A stretch of DNA of 21,880 bases from contig NWUY0300031089.1 of the NCBI GenBank assembly GCA_004151065.3, positions 27,397 through 49,276 on the forward strand. The letters run 5' to 3'. The notes beneath the pieces were generated by a model, which was given only the letters and a program-made list of their open reading frames with translations, ran no database searches and was not told where the DNA came from. Position numbers and translations under genes: made by a program. Numbering within the stretch: the stretch's first letter is position 1; each line of letters opens with the position of its first letter. The DNA is from Larix sibirica. Taxonomy: Eukaryota > Streptophyta > Pinopsida > Pinales > Pinaceae. Below are positions 1 to 8,786 of the stretch, in pieces.

Positions 1-1130
1 ACCCAAAACTGTCATTTAAACAATTTCAACCAAACTGGAAAATTCACCAGATTTTGGCTCCAAATCATTTAGAATTTAGCTCATGCCCATTATTAATACT
101 TTAAAAACTTAGTGCATTTACACTTTTATTTTAGACCAATCTCATTGGAAATTGCAATGCATCTTGGGTGAAATTTATAACCTTGATAATATAAATTTAA
201 TATATGTATATATAAATATTAACTTTTTACTCAAATTTATTTTATTTGCATTCTAGCTAAATACATAATATGATTACCTTGGATGCATTGGATTTGGGTG
301 CATTCTTGAAGTGTACTCGGGTGCAATTGTTTGGCACACTCATCGGGTGCAGATGTTTGGTGCACTTGGAGATATTGATTGGGTGCACTTGTAGATGTAG
401 ACAATTGATAGACAAAGACACTAAAAGAAACAAATATGGATGGGGCACTTAGGTCCACTTTAGAGTAAAGGGGCTTGAATGGTGCATAGTGAGTCTCATA
501 TAAAGTGTTATTTGGTTGTGTTAAGTCGGGGATTTGACATAGTAGAGAAAATTGCATTAGTTGACTGTAAAAAAATAGGACTTGTAGGTGGTAAGCTCAT
601 GGTTGTTTTAGGGGTTCAATTAATAGTTCTTGTAAGAAATTGTGCCTTTTATAATTGTAGTTTGTAAAAGAATTGCAAGTAGTTGCTCCCACTCTTTTAT
701 TGTGTATTGTAATGCTCTTCATCAAAATAAATTTTAAAGCATCCACCTTGGGTGCCACTTGTATATCTGTATTGTGTTTTTTTTACTCAATGGGATGAAT
801 GTTGTTATGTTTCTTGCCACGCATTGTGTTGGCTAAGTGTTATACTATTGGTTAAGTTTGTATTGTTGGGATGTTTTAAAGGTCATGGTTGGACATGTGC
901 TTATTGTTGGATAACTTGGTTCCAAGTAGAATTGAAGTGGTCAAGGACTTATCGTATTCCATTGGTGGTTCATATAGACTGCGAGATGTCTATTGGTCTT
1001 AGACTATTAACTTGTTTCTTTACATTTAGGAAGATGAGATTTTAAACAATTATAAACAGATTTAGTTCATACTCCAAAACCACTTGGTTGTTGTTGAGAT
1101 CGATATACTATATATATTAATATTAAAACA
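1..1130. other. Unassigned AT-rich sequence with GGGTGCA repeats
   Basis: No coding region can be supported here. The short open frames in this stretch have no recognisable motif. The only clear structure is a run of GGGTGCA-like words starting at about 296, 319, 345, 358 and 381, spaced 13-26 bases, which makes frames on both strands look artificially open. Bases 700-760 have a T-rich/AATAAA-like flavour reminiscent of the R-U5 end of an LTR, but I found no matching ends and do not call one. Confidence 0.4.
296..390. repeat. Degenerate GGGTGCA tandem repeat
   Basis: The word GGGTGCA or GGTGCA recurs five times at 13-26-base spacing, followed by variable TTG-rich filler. It resembles a decayed minisatellite. 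Another GGGTGCC occurs near 749, outside the block. Confidence 0.45.
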
Positions 1131-1397
1131 ACAAAGAAAAATAGATCTAATATTCTTAAATTGAAATCACTCCAAAAATAAAGAAAGACAAACAACTGAG
1201 TTTGATCTTATTAGATATGATGAATCTTTTGAGATGTTATAATATGTAAAGTATTATAAACAATAGAACAAGACGGATCTCCGTGTAGCTTCCAAGTGTG
1301 CACTCCGACCTTCCTGGTACCATTCCTATTCCTCTTCTTGGAGATCGTCCAATACTGCCTTTTCTTTCTTTAGATGGGTTCCTAGGACATCTTGACT

Positions 1398-1577
1398 TCA
1401 GGCTGCAATGGTTGTTTGGCACCGACTCTCCATTTCTGCAATCAATTCTTGTGATGTTTTGATTATACTCCAAGTATTGGTAAAGTAGGTCGACCGATTG
1501 GTTAGAACAGTGTTGATGGCAGATGTAATCTTAGTTATGCTATTTGATTGCTCCTTTACTTCTCCAAATTTTTTATG
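1398..1577 (-). pseudogene. Open coding-like fragment, unknown protein
   Basis: Read on the minus strand, bases 1577 to 1398 form 59 open codons between a TAA and a TGA. There is no start codon at the head, so this would be an internal fragment. The peptide is rich in S, T, N, I and E, contains segments such as KFGEVKEQSNSITKI and TWSIIKTSQELIAEMES, and looks like an amphipathic helical protein rather than random translated AT-rich DNA. A further open frame on the same strand lies at 1237-1473, partly overlapping in another register, so the true frame may shift there. I do not recognise a family. It could be a relic of a transposon-carried or captured gene. Confidence 0.3.
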
Positions 1578-1702
1578 TTAAGATTGCAAATTTTAATAGA
1601 AGATGGAATCTTATAACACATCACCTGTTTTTCAATGTTATCATGTATTTTCAAATTGTTTTGCATTGTATCACTATTAAAGTCAATGTACATGTTGATT
1701 TG

Positions 1703-2170
1703 TTGTTAAAATTAATTGATTAAATAATTTGGCAATGCATTATTCAAATCAAAGTATTATTATTATTATTATTTGTACTAGGGGAATCGGCAATTGCGAT
1801 GGGGCTAGTACTTTCGTGACACTCGATCTAGGGGTCCAATCCCATCCAGTACCACTATGCCCCTAGTTGCACCCACATAGCCCGCAAGCACGGGGCACGA
1901 GTAAGTCAGGGTGTTTTGAACTCGTGACCTCTATTACAACATAACATCTCATTTTTAAGCAAATCACCACTCGAGCTACACCCCTACAGGCAAAATCAAA
2001 GTATTATTGTTGAAATCAATGGATTAAATTATTTTACTAAACATTATTGTGCATTATTCAAATCAAAGTCTTATTATTGAAATCAATGGATCAAATTATT
2101 TTACTAAATATTATTGTTGAAACCATTGAACTAAATCATTTTGCAATGTATTGTTGTGAAAATCAATGCA
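1703..2170. repeat. Imperfect minisatellite split by a SINE
   Basis: A unit built on TTGAAATCAATGGATTAAAT, ATTTTACTAAA and CATTATTCAAATCAAAGT is repeated imperfectly about four times. The first copy (1703-1761) is separated from the rest (2009-2170) by the SINE insertion. Full units are about 66 bases, and shorter ones near 2070-2150 are about 40 bases because an internal segment is missing. No coding potential is seen. Confidence 0.6.
1762..1992 (-). mobile_element. tRNA-derived SINE with target-site duplication
   Basis: On the minus strand the element begins near 1992 and carries an A-box-like sequence TAGCTCGAGTGGTG (1965-1978) and a B-box-like sequence GGTCACGAGTTCAAAAC (1913-1929), the internal RNA polymerase III promoter layout of tRNA-derived SINEs. 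A GC-rich unrelated body follows, and the 3' end is an (AAT)n tail (plus-strand ATT repeats at 1757-1772). The 16-bp direct repeat AAATCAAAGTATTATT lies at 1746-1761 and 1993-2008, immediately flanking it. The left duplicate merges with the ATT tail, so its inner edge is uncertain by a few bases. The host sequence is a minisatellite that itself contains this word, so the duplication could in part be a pre-existing repeat. The element has no protein-coding capacity and would depend on LINE proteins. Confidence 0.75.
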
Positions 2171-2982
2171 TTGCATCTCTTTTGACATTTTAATGACAAA
2201 AGAATGTTACAAAGCCTGTTAAATCAATACCTCAAATTGTAATTGAAATCAATGCAACTATAAACCTATTGATTAAAATGGTGGATTTTGCATTGTACAC
2301 AATTTTGAAAAGCCCTACTTCTTTTATGTTACCTTGAGTCACATGGATGGAACATGCAACCAGGGTAGCAATTAGGTAGTCCCTGCCATTTAAATAAGGT
2401 GTAGTAGACATTAGAAGAGTGCACTAGAAACAATAGGTAGTTCTCCTATTAGATAAGAAAATACAAATATAGGAGAGAAGAATTTGAATTGTTAAGAATC
2501 TCAACAATAAAATAATTAATCAAATCAATTTTGGAAATGCACTATTAAGGAAGGACATTACATTATTTGGAATAGATTGTATCTCATCCTATGATATAAA
2601 CGAGATAAACTGCCTTAAGAACACATCATTATTTAAAGATACACAAAATACACTTCCTTAAAAGGTATTAAGGTGTCAACTTTAAAAAATAAATAAGTGC
2701 ATTTGAAGATATAGAGCTATGTCAAGAATTTGATCCAATGATAAAGTTACCTCAAGAAACTAGGTCTAACATTGTGAAACGGTCTGCAATATGGGATGAG
2801 TTTGTTAATTCCCAATTTTATTTAAGTCTTTTGAGTCTAGTGGATGGTCATACTTGGAATTATGTCCAATATCAATTGTTTCTAGTTTGATGGAAGATGC
2901 TCATTTCACTCAACAAAGAACATTCATAACCATTGTGTTGATTCTATCCAACTTTGTTTTGTACACAATGAATATGAAATAA
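2171..2982. other. Unassigned AT-rich sequence
   Basis: I see no coding region, RNA gene or clear repeat here. The stretch is AT-rich, with frequent stops in all frames. Confidence 0.4.
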
Positions 2983-3341
2983 CCTTTCTATGTTGCAATG
3001 TAAAGAGGAAGAGCCAACCTACCTTGGGGAGTGAGTTCTCCCGTTCCTTTCTTATTGAGGTACCACGTTACTCTTATGAGTCCATTCGTAAGGACGCAGT
3101 GGGGGACGACACCTTGCTGCAGGCTTTCCCGTTCAGTCCGTTATCCGTTATATGATGCATCCATATATACCATATCAAATAGAGAATTTTCACTTGCTAT
3201 TTTCATTGTATGGAAGCAATAAAAAATAAGGAAGCAACAATGATATTTGACTTAAATATTCCCTTTCTATGTTGTAATGCTAAGAGGAAGACAACTTTTC
3301 ATTGTATGGAAGAAAAAAAAGAAGAAGGAAGCAACACTGAT
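2983..3341. repeat. Direct repeat pair, one copy split by a 189-bp insert
   Basis: Two copies share CCTTTCTATGTTG(C/T)AATG, AAGAGGAAG and then TTTCATTGTATGGAAG, ending in GAAGCAACA(A/C)TGAT. In copy 2 (3262-3341) the two halves are separated by about 5 bases. In copy 1 they lie at 2983-3011 and 3201-3244, separated by bases 3012-3200. Confidence 0.6.
3012..3200. other. GC-richer insert of unknown origin
   Basis: This segment interrupts copy 1 of the flanking direct repeat and is visibly richer in G and C than its surroundings. On the plus strand one frame is open for roughly 50 codons up to the TGA near 3153, including IEVPRYSYESIRKDAVGDD. I do not recognise the peptide. An organellar or other transferred fragment is possible but not shown. 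No terminal repeats are visible. Confidence 0.4.
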
Positions 3342-4089
3342 CTCCCTTGATTCATGTTTAGGATACATTGCTTTTAAGAACTATTCGTTGAAGTTATAGT
3401 CGAAGAATACTACAACAATACCAATTCATATGATGTTGTTGTTGTGAACAAGATAATGTGTCATAAGATAAGATACTTGAGCTTGAATGATTTATGGGGC
3501 ATGAAGTCTTGCCATGGAGGCTATATGATAGCAATTGCATGGAACTATGTAGTGCACTATCTTGTATGTTTTGTTTTACAATAGCAACTTGCAAAAGCTT
3601 GTCTATGAGAAATGATGAAACTATCAGATCAATTTTTTCTTTGCATTTTGTGCACCCTAAGTCCACTCTTTGTAGTGCAACCTATTAAGGCATGCTTCTT
3701 AAAACACTTTCAACAATAAGATTAGATAATTTTATTAATGTCCATTCATGAATAGTTTTATTTAATTACCTAATGCATATTTAAGGAAATTTATGAAGCA
3801 ATATTGTTTATTTCTTAGGTAACTTAAAACAACATTGTTGTTTAGTGGGATACATGTAACTTAAAATGAAAATGAATGATATAGAAGAGATATCAAAGTC
3901 TCTATATCTCTCCTTTAGCTTGCACAGTGATATGGACAAATATTTGAATTGCCACATATTATAAAACTATATGTACAAATGCTTGTGTCATTTGCAAATA
4001 TTAAAAATACACATAAATCACCATAATTACTACAATTAATATTTTGATTGAAAATTTATTCTAATATAAAATATTTGATGAAACATATT
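3342..4089. other. Unassigned AT-rich sequence
   Basis: Open frames of 64 and 90 codons overlap here on opposite strands (3494-3688 and 3394-3666), with no recognisable motif in either. I treat both as chance. The rest is AT-rich with dense stops. Confidence 0.4.
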
Positions 4090-4601
4090 AGCTTTGATAT
4101 ATATTGGCTGCAAAAGGGATTTGGAGGTTGATTACAGGTTATACATCAAAAATATTTGCAACCAATGATTGCCCTTGAATGGATCAACATTAGACAGAAG
4201 TCGACGAGGAACATATCTATCATGTGGAAGTCTATGGTGGCAGCCTCTGATCTCATTGGAGATTGGCTAACCTGGAAGATTGGTAATGAAAAAAAATTAG
4301 ATTGGGAATAGACTCATAGGTGGACAGTAAGGAAGCACACAGGTTACTTGTGAATTTGATTAATTCACTCACTGATAGAGGTTATACTTTCCTTTTCCAG
4401 ATACAAGATGAATTAATAGTACTCCACTTCGACATGAATGGATAACTTATGATTATTTGGGCCTCAAGGACGCTGAGAAATATCATTGGAATATTTTCAT
4501 TAAATCCCTAAAGGACTGTATTATATGGAACATAAATGCTACATGAGGTTCTTATATGCCCAAATTTGGATACCAGGTACTTGGGGAGAATAAAAGATCA
4601 T

Positions 4602-4832
4602 TCATCTACATATTGGTGGCACAAGGCCATTTGGAAGCTAAATTGCCCAATGAAGACCAAGTTATTCATATGACTAGTTCTGGATCGAAAAGTACCATTA
4701 TGGGATCATCTGTACAAATTTCTTGGCATTGGACCTAGCATATGTGCACTCTGCACATTCGATGGTGAGTCAATTAACCATCTCTTCATGAGTTTCCCTT
4801 ATATGAAGGAAATGCGGCTTTATGCCTCTTAG
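4602..4832 (+). pseudogene. LINE ORF2 zinc-binding RVT (zf-RVT) segment
   Basis: In the frame starting at 4602 the translation shows the family pattern: WWHKAIWKLNCPMKTKLF, then an in-frame TGA at 4671-4673 where the family has Trp, then LVLDRKVPLWDHLYKFLGI, GPSICALC and ESINHLFMSFPY. The CxxC pair (CALC) and the histidine of the metal site are visible, but the usual final Cys is Phe (MSFPY). The upstream part lies in another frame (SYMPKFGYQVLGE at about 4550-4590), so a frameshift sits near 4590. The segment belongs to the same relic as the RNase H downstream, which is in the same frame. It cannot be functional. Confidence 0.8.
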
Positions 4833-4892
4833 GTTACTAGCAATTTTTTTACACGAGAAGGAGAGGAGATTACAACAGCCTTCCAGAATTGG

Positions 4893-5570
4893 ATGCACTC
4901 AACAACCTATCAGCAACACAAATTTCTACCATTTTTGATGACTTGGGGGATTTGGCTCGCTCGCAACAAAATTATTTTTCACAATATTTTTGTCCATCCC
5001 CACATCTATGCTACAAAAAGCCTTGCAATCCTAGCACATTTCCCACAGGATAGTTTGGATGTAAATAAGAACAAGGTAAGCTCTATACAGATAGACAAAT
5101 CCAAACCATGGAGTTTCTTTAATGGTGTAGCACAAGGATGCCCATGTAGAGGGGGAATCAGAGGAACTATCTACATATCAGATTGTCACAGTTTCAACAT
5201 AGTTGCTAGCATAGGACCAACCAGCAACAATAGAGCAGAACTCACCGATGTTTTGAAGTTACTACACCTATAAGAACATTGCACATGCGTGGCATCATTA
5301 TAGGTCTTTGGAGACTCACTATTGGTGATTGACTGGATCAATCATAGAATACAACCAAAGAACATCTTTCTAAGACCGATATATGAGGATATCTGCAAGA
5401 TTATAGAAAATTTTGAAAATGTATCTTTTCATCATGTCTATAGGGACAAAAACACTAAGGCAAACCAACTTTCCAGGCTTGGTTTGCAATATGATGATGG
5501 CACAACAATTTTTTTGGAGATCAACAAAGATCTCATCAAGGAGGTTAATTCGAGACCTTTCAATATCTAA
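4893..5570 (+). pseudogene. LINE ORF2 C-terminal RNase H domain
   Basis: All pieces are in one frame, and an in-frame TAA (5271-5273) and TAG (5301-5303) split the domain. The N-terminal half has WGIWLARNKIIFHN followed by WSFFNGVAQGCPCRGGIRG and NNRAELTDVL. The C-terminal half has VFGDSLLVIDWI and YRDKNTKANQLSRLG. This is the archaeal/plant-type RNase H known at the end of ORF2 in many plant L1 elements. Its job would be degrading RNA in the RNA-DNA hybrid. Two of the four expected acidic residues are Asn (FFNG at 5121-5123, and KANQL), while the Glu of AEL and the Asp of GDS remain. Both Asn changes fit G-to-A transitions. The copy is inactive. Confidence 0.85.
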
Positions 5571-6042
5571 ATATATGGCCCATTATGAGATTTCTTGGAT
5601 ACTTTTGGTCTATCGTAGTTTATTTTGTATTTTGAGCTCATCCTCTAGAGCAATTTTTGGTAAAATATGCTGTCATAATTATTGGAAACATGAGAACTAT
5701 TTTATTTGAATTTTTTCTACGAGAATGCATACTGTAAATAGACATTATGTCATGAAAATACAGCTAAAATATATATATGCAAGAATATTTTATAGCTAAC
5801 TGAACAATATGGTTCATATTTGGAAATACAATTTTGGATTGTGATCTTTTTCCCCGGAAAAAAAAGAAAAAAGAAAAAGAAGCTTTGATATATATTATAT
5901 TACATATGTTGGGAATGAAATTTTTGAGTAGTGTTCAAAGATTTATCTCTTCTTATTTTCCTTTAGTGTCTTGTTAACTCACTATTATCGATTTTGTTCT
6001 TGCCTTTGTTTTGCCTTTGTTAATCTAGATTGAGGTTCTCTC

Positions 6043-6285
6043 TAATGTTACAAAGATATATTTAATGTTACAAAGATAATATATTGTCATAGAAAATATA
6101 ATTGTCCATTAAATATGTTTTGTGAAAGAATAAAAAGTAATCAATGATTAAGAAATTTGTGTATTTATATATATTAATAAAAATCATAGTATCAATTGGG
6201 TTTATGGAAGATTAAAAACTAATAAATGACTAAGAAATTTGTGTATTTATATAAATAATAAAAATCCTAGTATCAATTAGGTTTA
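6043..6285. repeat. Short tandem duplications
   Basis: TAATGTTACAAAGATA occurs at 6043-6058 and again at 6063-6078. Immediately downstream a longer unit of about 81 bases is duplicated (about 6129-6204 and 6210-6285), with both copies sharing AAGAAATTTGTGTATTTATAT and GTATCAATT(G/A)GGTTTA. These look like replication-slippage or unequal-crossover products in AT-rich DNA. Confidence 0.6.
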
Positions 6286-6448
6286 ATTTAGGTGTTTAAG
6301 ATGAAAATTTGATATCCTCCCAACACAAGGCGAAATTTTGTTTGTGACATGATTGTCTTTTGTGGGCTAATAAACGCTGACAAGGTACCAACAAAATCAA
6401 TATTTCTTAAGAGTTCAAGAGTGGGATGAGATGTTTCAAACATTTGAA

Positions 6449-6640
6449 GCCTTCAGGGTTAGCTCAATTGGTTGGTGCCATTATTGCTAGGATGCCATTG
6501 GAAGTCTAAGATGCTATGCATAGCCTTACTTTGATTCCCATGGGGTCATGAGCACTAATTCTATGTTGCATGTTTTATATTGGGTACCATATGCAAAATG
6601 GAGGAAAGTGTGCCCTAGAAAATTCTCAAAGATTTATTTT
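6449..6640 (+). mobile_element. Possible second tRNA-derived SINE
   Basis: The plus strand shows a tRNA-like head, CAGGGTTAGCTCAATTGGTTGG (about 6454-6475), which resembles an A box and D arm. About 60 bases on, CTTTGATTCCC (near 6529-6540) could be a B box of the GTTCGATTCCC type. A less AT-rich body follows, and no clear tail is visible. I could not find a convincing target-site duplication. The only shared flanking word is a 7-base TTTGAAG. It might also be a degenerate tRNA pseudogene. Confidence 0.4.
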
Positions 6641-6935
6641 TGTACAAAGAAGATACATGCAATATTTTGAAGAAGATTGTTTAAAAAATGTTATGTAACT
6701 TAATAGCATAGTTGGAAATTCATAGCATAAATAACAAAATAAAATAAGATTTTAGTATGAAAAGACATAATTACCACAACAACAGATAGTTGTAGATAAT
6801 AAAATATCACAATAGCAATATATTTATTGTTGAAAGCAATGGTCACTTGCCTCTTTAAGGGGGCAACCTCCAAATGAAGTAAAGCTCCAATTACAAAATA
6901 CTTCACAAGACATCTTATTTCATTGCTTCTACTTC

Positions 6936-6946
6936 TATATATAGTT
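6936..6946 (-). promoter_or_regulatory. TATA box of the chromovirus LTR
   Basis: CTATATATAGA on the minus strand lies in the middle of the LTR, where the core promoter (U3/R boundary) is expected, and the repeat block lies upstream of it. Transcription would run leftward in this LTR. Assignment is by position and sequence only. Confidence 0.55.
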
Positions 6947-6967
6947 TCCAGTGAAGGAAATTTCTAG

Positions 6968-7140
6968 TATGTAGAACCTTTTAGTAAGCCTTCTTAGTGA
7001 ATGGACATTTTACTAGGTGGAACCTTCTAGTAAGTTTTCTTGCAAATATTACTTTCACACTAAAGAGATTTTTTGATAGGTGGAACCTTCTAGTACGTCT
7101 TTTTACAAATATTGCTTTCACACTATATCTACTTTATTCA
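6968..7140 (-). repeat. Tandem repeats in U3 of the LTR
   Basis: A 63-bp unit (GGTGGAACCTTCTAGTA on the plus strand, ending CTTTCACACTA) starts at 7016 and 7079, and a partial, more diverged copy starts near 6970. It lies upstream of the TATA box on the transcribed strand, so it occupies the position of enhancer repeats known in other LTRs. Enhancer function is inferred. Confidence 0.6.
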
Positions 7141-7211
7141 CCTTATTTAATATAGATGACTTCAATACATAACACCCTATCTATTAATGGGGGTAGCTTA
7201 GGACCCTAACA

Positions 7212-7226
7212 TGCCCTCCTAAAAAA
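7212..7226 (-). promoter_or_regulatory. Polypurine tract of the chromovirus
   Basis: The minus strand reads TTTTAGGAGGGCA directly before the TGTTAGGG start of the LTR. This is where plus-strand DNA synthesis is primed in LTR retrotransposons. Confidence 0.6.
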
Positions 7227-7280
7227 TCATCATTTTCCTCATGGTTGGAGATGTGGAAATTGTTGAAGTATCTATGTTGG

Positions 7281-8613
7281 TTACCATGTAGCATCCTCAG
7301 GATGGGCATATTTCCATTGGATCAAGACCTCTTGGATGGTTCATGATGAAGACAAAATTCCCTTTTGTTGAGGATGACTCAATATAAACCAAATGGAACC
7401 TTCTTCATCTAATTCTGGAAGGCTAGTTTGAATACGACATTGATGGCCAACCACTTTTTTCAAATAGGATACATGAAAGATGGGTTGAATCTTGGAGTGG
7501 ATAGGTAGCTTTAGTTTGTAATCCACAAGGCCCACATGTTCGAGGATATTATATGGCCCATAAAAATTTGGGGGCAAGCTTCTAGTGGTGGTTGGCCTTA
7601 AGAGAGGTCTGTGTATATGGTTGTAGTTGAAAAATACATTCTCCCCTTCTGCAAAATGGTGTTTGGAACGACGTTGATCAACTTGTTGCTTCATCATATT
7701 CTAAGCCATTACTAGATATCCTTGAGATTTTGGAGAATGTTGGCTTGAGATGTGAGTGTGTTGTCAACCTCATGTACCTTAGAGATTCCTAGTAAGTAGG
7801 ATAGTACCGAAGGGGGATTTTGACCATAGACAACTTCAAAAGGAGTCATTCGAGTGGCGGTATGATAAGTTGTATTATACCACCATTATACTAAAGGTAA
7901 TCACCGAGTCCATTGGGGTTTCCACTCTAAAGTAAAGCATTGCAAATATGCTTCCAAGAATTTATTGACAACTTTATGTTGACCATCCGTTTGGAGGTAA
8001 TAGGCAATGTCGAGAGTCAATTGAGTTCCTTGGAGACGAAACAATTCGTTCTAGAAATTGCTAGTGAAGGTGGGGTCATGGTCCGTGACATAATTTGCAA
8101 CATACCATGGAGTTTGAATATATTATCCATGAAGACTTAAGCTACCATAGAGGCCTTGAAAGGGTGTTGTAGGGCCAAAAAATTACCATATTTGGAAAGG
8201 CAATCAACCACAACCATGAACAAAATTATTGCCAGATTTTGCTAACCCTTCAATGAAATCCATAGAAATATTTGTCCAAATCGCAGTTGGAGTTCACCTA
8301 GAGGTTGCACGCTCTTCCCTTTATGTCTTTGGAAAGTGTCACATTCAACCAGAAATGTGTGGATGTCCTTCATGCCTTCCCAAAAAAATTATCATTTGAT
8401 CCTTTCATACGTCTTATGAAATCCCGAATGACCAATTGTGGGGGATGAATGGAGCTCAGATAACACCTATGATTTCAATGATGATTTATTGTGCAAATAT
8501 AGATGTCCTTTATAATGAATCTCATCATTGTGCCAAGTTTATTCTGGATATGCATGGGGTTCCTTTTGAAGATGTTGGATCATGGTAGAAACATTTAACC
8601 TTTCTTCATCACT
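7281..8613 (-). pseudogene. Chromovirus integrase and chromodomain, decayed
   Basis: Read from 8613 leftward, the translation passes, with many frameshifts, through the RNase H-integrase spacer (EERLNVSTMIQHLQ), the integrase zinc finger (FFWEGMKDIHTF, then ECDTFQRHKG, where the second Cys of CxxC is Phe), and the catalytic core. The core shows ISMDFIEGLAKSG with the first Asp (about 8255), DHDPTFTSNF with the second Asp (about 8080), and QTDGQHKVVNK, where the catalytic Glu is Lys (about 7985). WWYNTTYHTATRMTPFEVVYG follows. The longest open piece, 7341-7697, is the integrase C-terminus (FYGPYNILEHVG, KIQPIFHVSYLKKVVG). The end is chromodomain-like: EVLIQWKYAHPEDATW, then TAA at 7281-7283. 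It lies just upstream of its polypurine tract and LTR. Protease, RT and RNase H are absent on the right side, where an unrelated gene begins. It is inactive. Confidence 0.85.
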
Positions 8614-8786
8614 AAGAAAAAGACGCAACCACCAGAATGAATAAACCAAAACCAAATCCGATATGCGAGGAAACCCGTAACACATAACAAATTTTCATTA
8701 ATATCATGATCGTAGATGAATAAATGATAAAAAGGAAGTTTAAAATTGACACTCCTGTAGAATATTTGATTCTGCAGGCGTGTCTT
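8614..8786 (-). other. Junction between chromovirus and unknown gene
   Basis: This 173-bp spacer follows the stop codon of the unknown gene and precedes the chromovirus remnant. It contains a hydrophobic open frame, but no motif supports it as a gene. It is probably the 3' UTR or flank of the unknown gene, and it holds the breakpoint with the chromovirus. Confidence 0.35.

Larger units (their letters stand above)
4106..5880 (+). mobile_element. 5'-truncated L1-type LINE with 16-bp target-site duplication
   Basis: The insert begins directly with sequence from the 3' half of an L1-type ORF2 (AAKGIWRLITG at 4107) and ends in an A-rich tail at about 5857-5880. It is bounded by the perfect 16-bp direct repeat AGCTTTGATATATATT at 4090-4105 and 5881-5896. 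That combination, a 5' truncation, an A-rich 3' end and a target-site duplication of this length, is the hallmark of target-primed reverse transcription. The coding part passes through the region after the RT core (MWKSMVAASDLIGDWLTWKI near 4220-4280), a zinc-finger RVT domain and an RNase H domain. It is interrupted by several frameshifts between 4107 and 4602 and by stops. The 3' UTR runs from about 5571 to 5856. Confidence 0.9.
6689..7211 (-). repeat. 3' LTR of a chromovirus
   Basis: On the minus strand the LTR starts TGTTAGGG at 7211 and ends CATAACA at 6689, giving the standard TG...CA ends. It follows a purine-rich tract and a chromovirus pol 3' end, which fits a 3' LTR of 523 bp. It includes a TATA box and an upstream repeat block. 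An isolated open frame at 6700-6906 on the same strand overlaps the R-U5 part and is not a gene. The outer boundary cannot be confirmed by a target-site duplication, because the partner 5' LTR is not in the window next to an intact element. Confidence 0.7.

Noticed and set aside
237-557. 106-codon open frame on the minus strand
   Set aside because: It is open because of the GGGTGCA-type repeats and has no recognisable motif. The plus strand is open over the same bases.
6440-6680. Target-site duplication for the second SINE-like sequence
   Set aside because: The only flanking match is the 7-base TTTGAAG, which is too short in AT-rich DNA to support.
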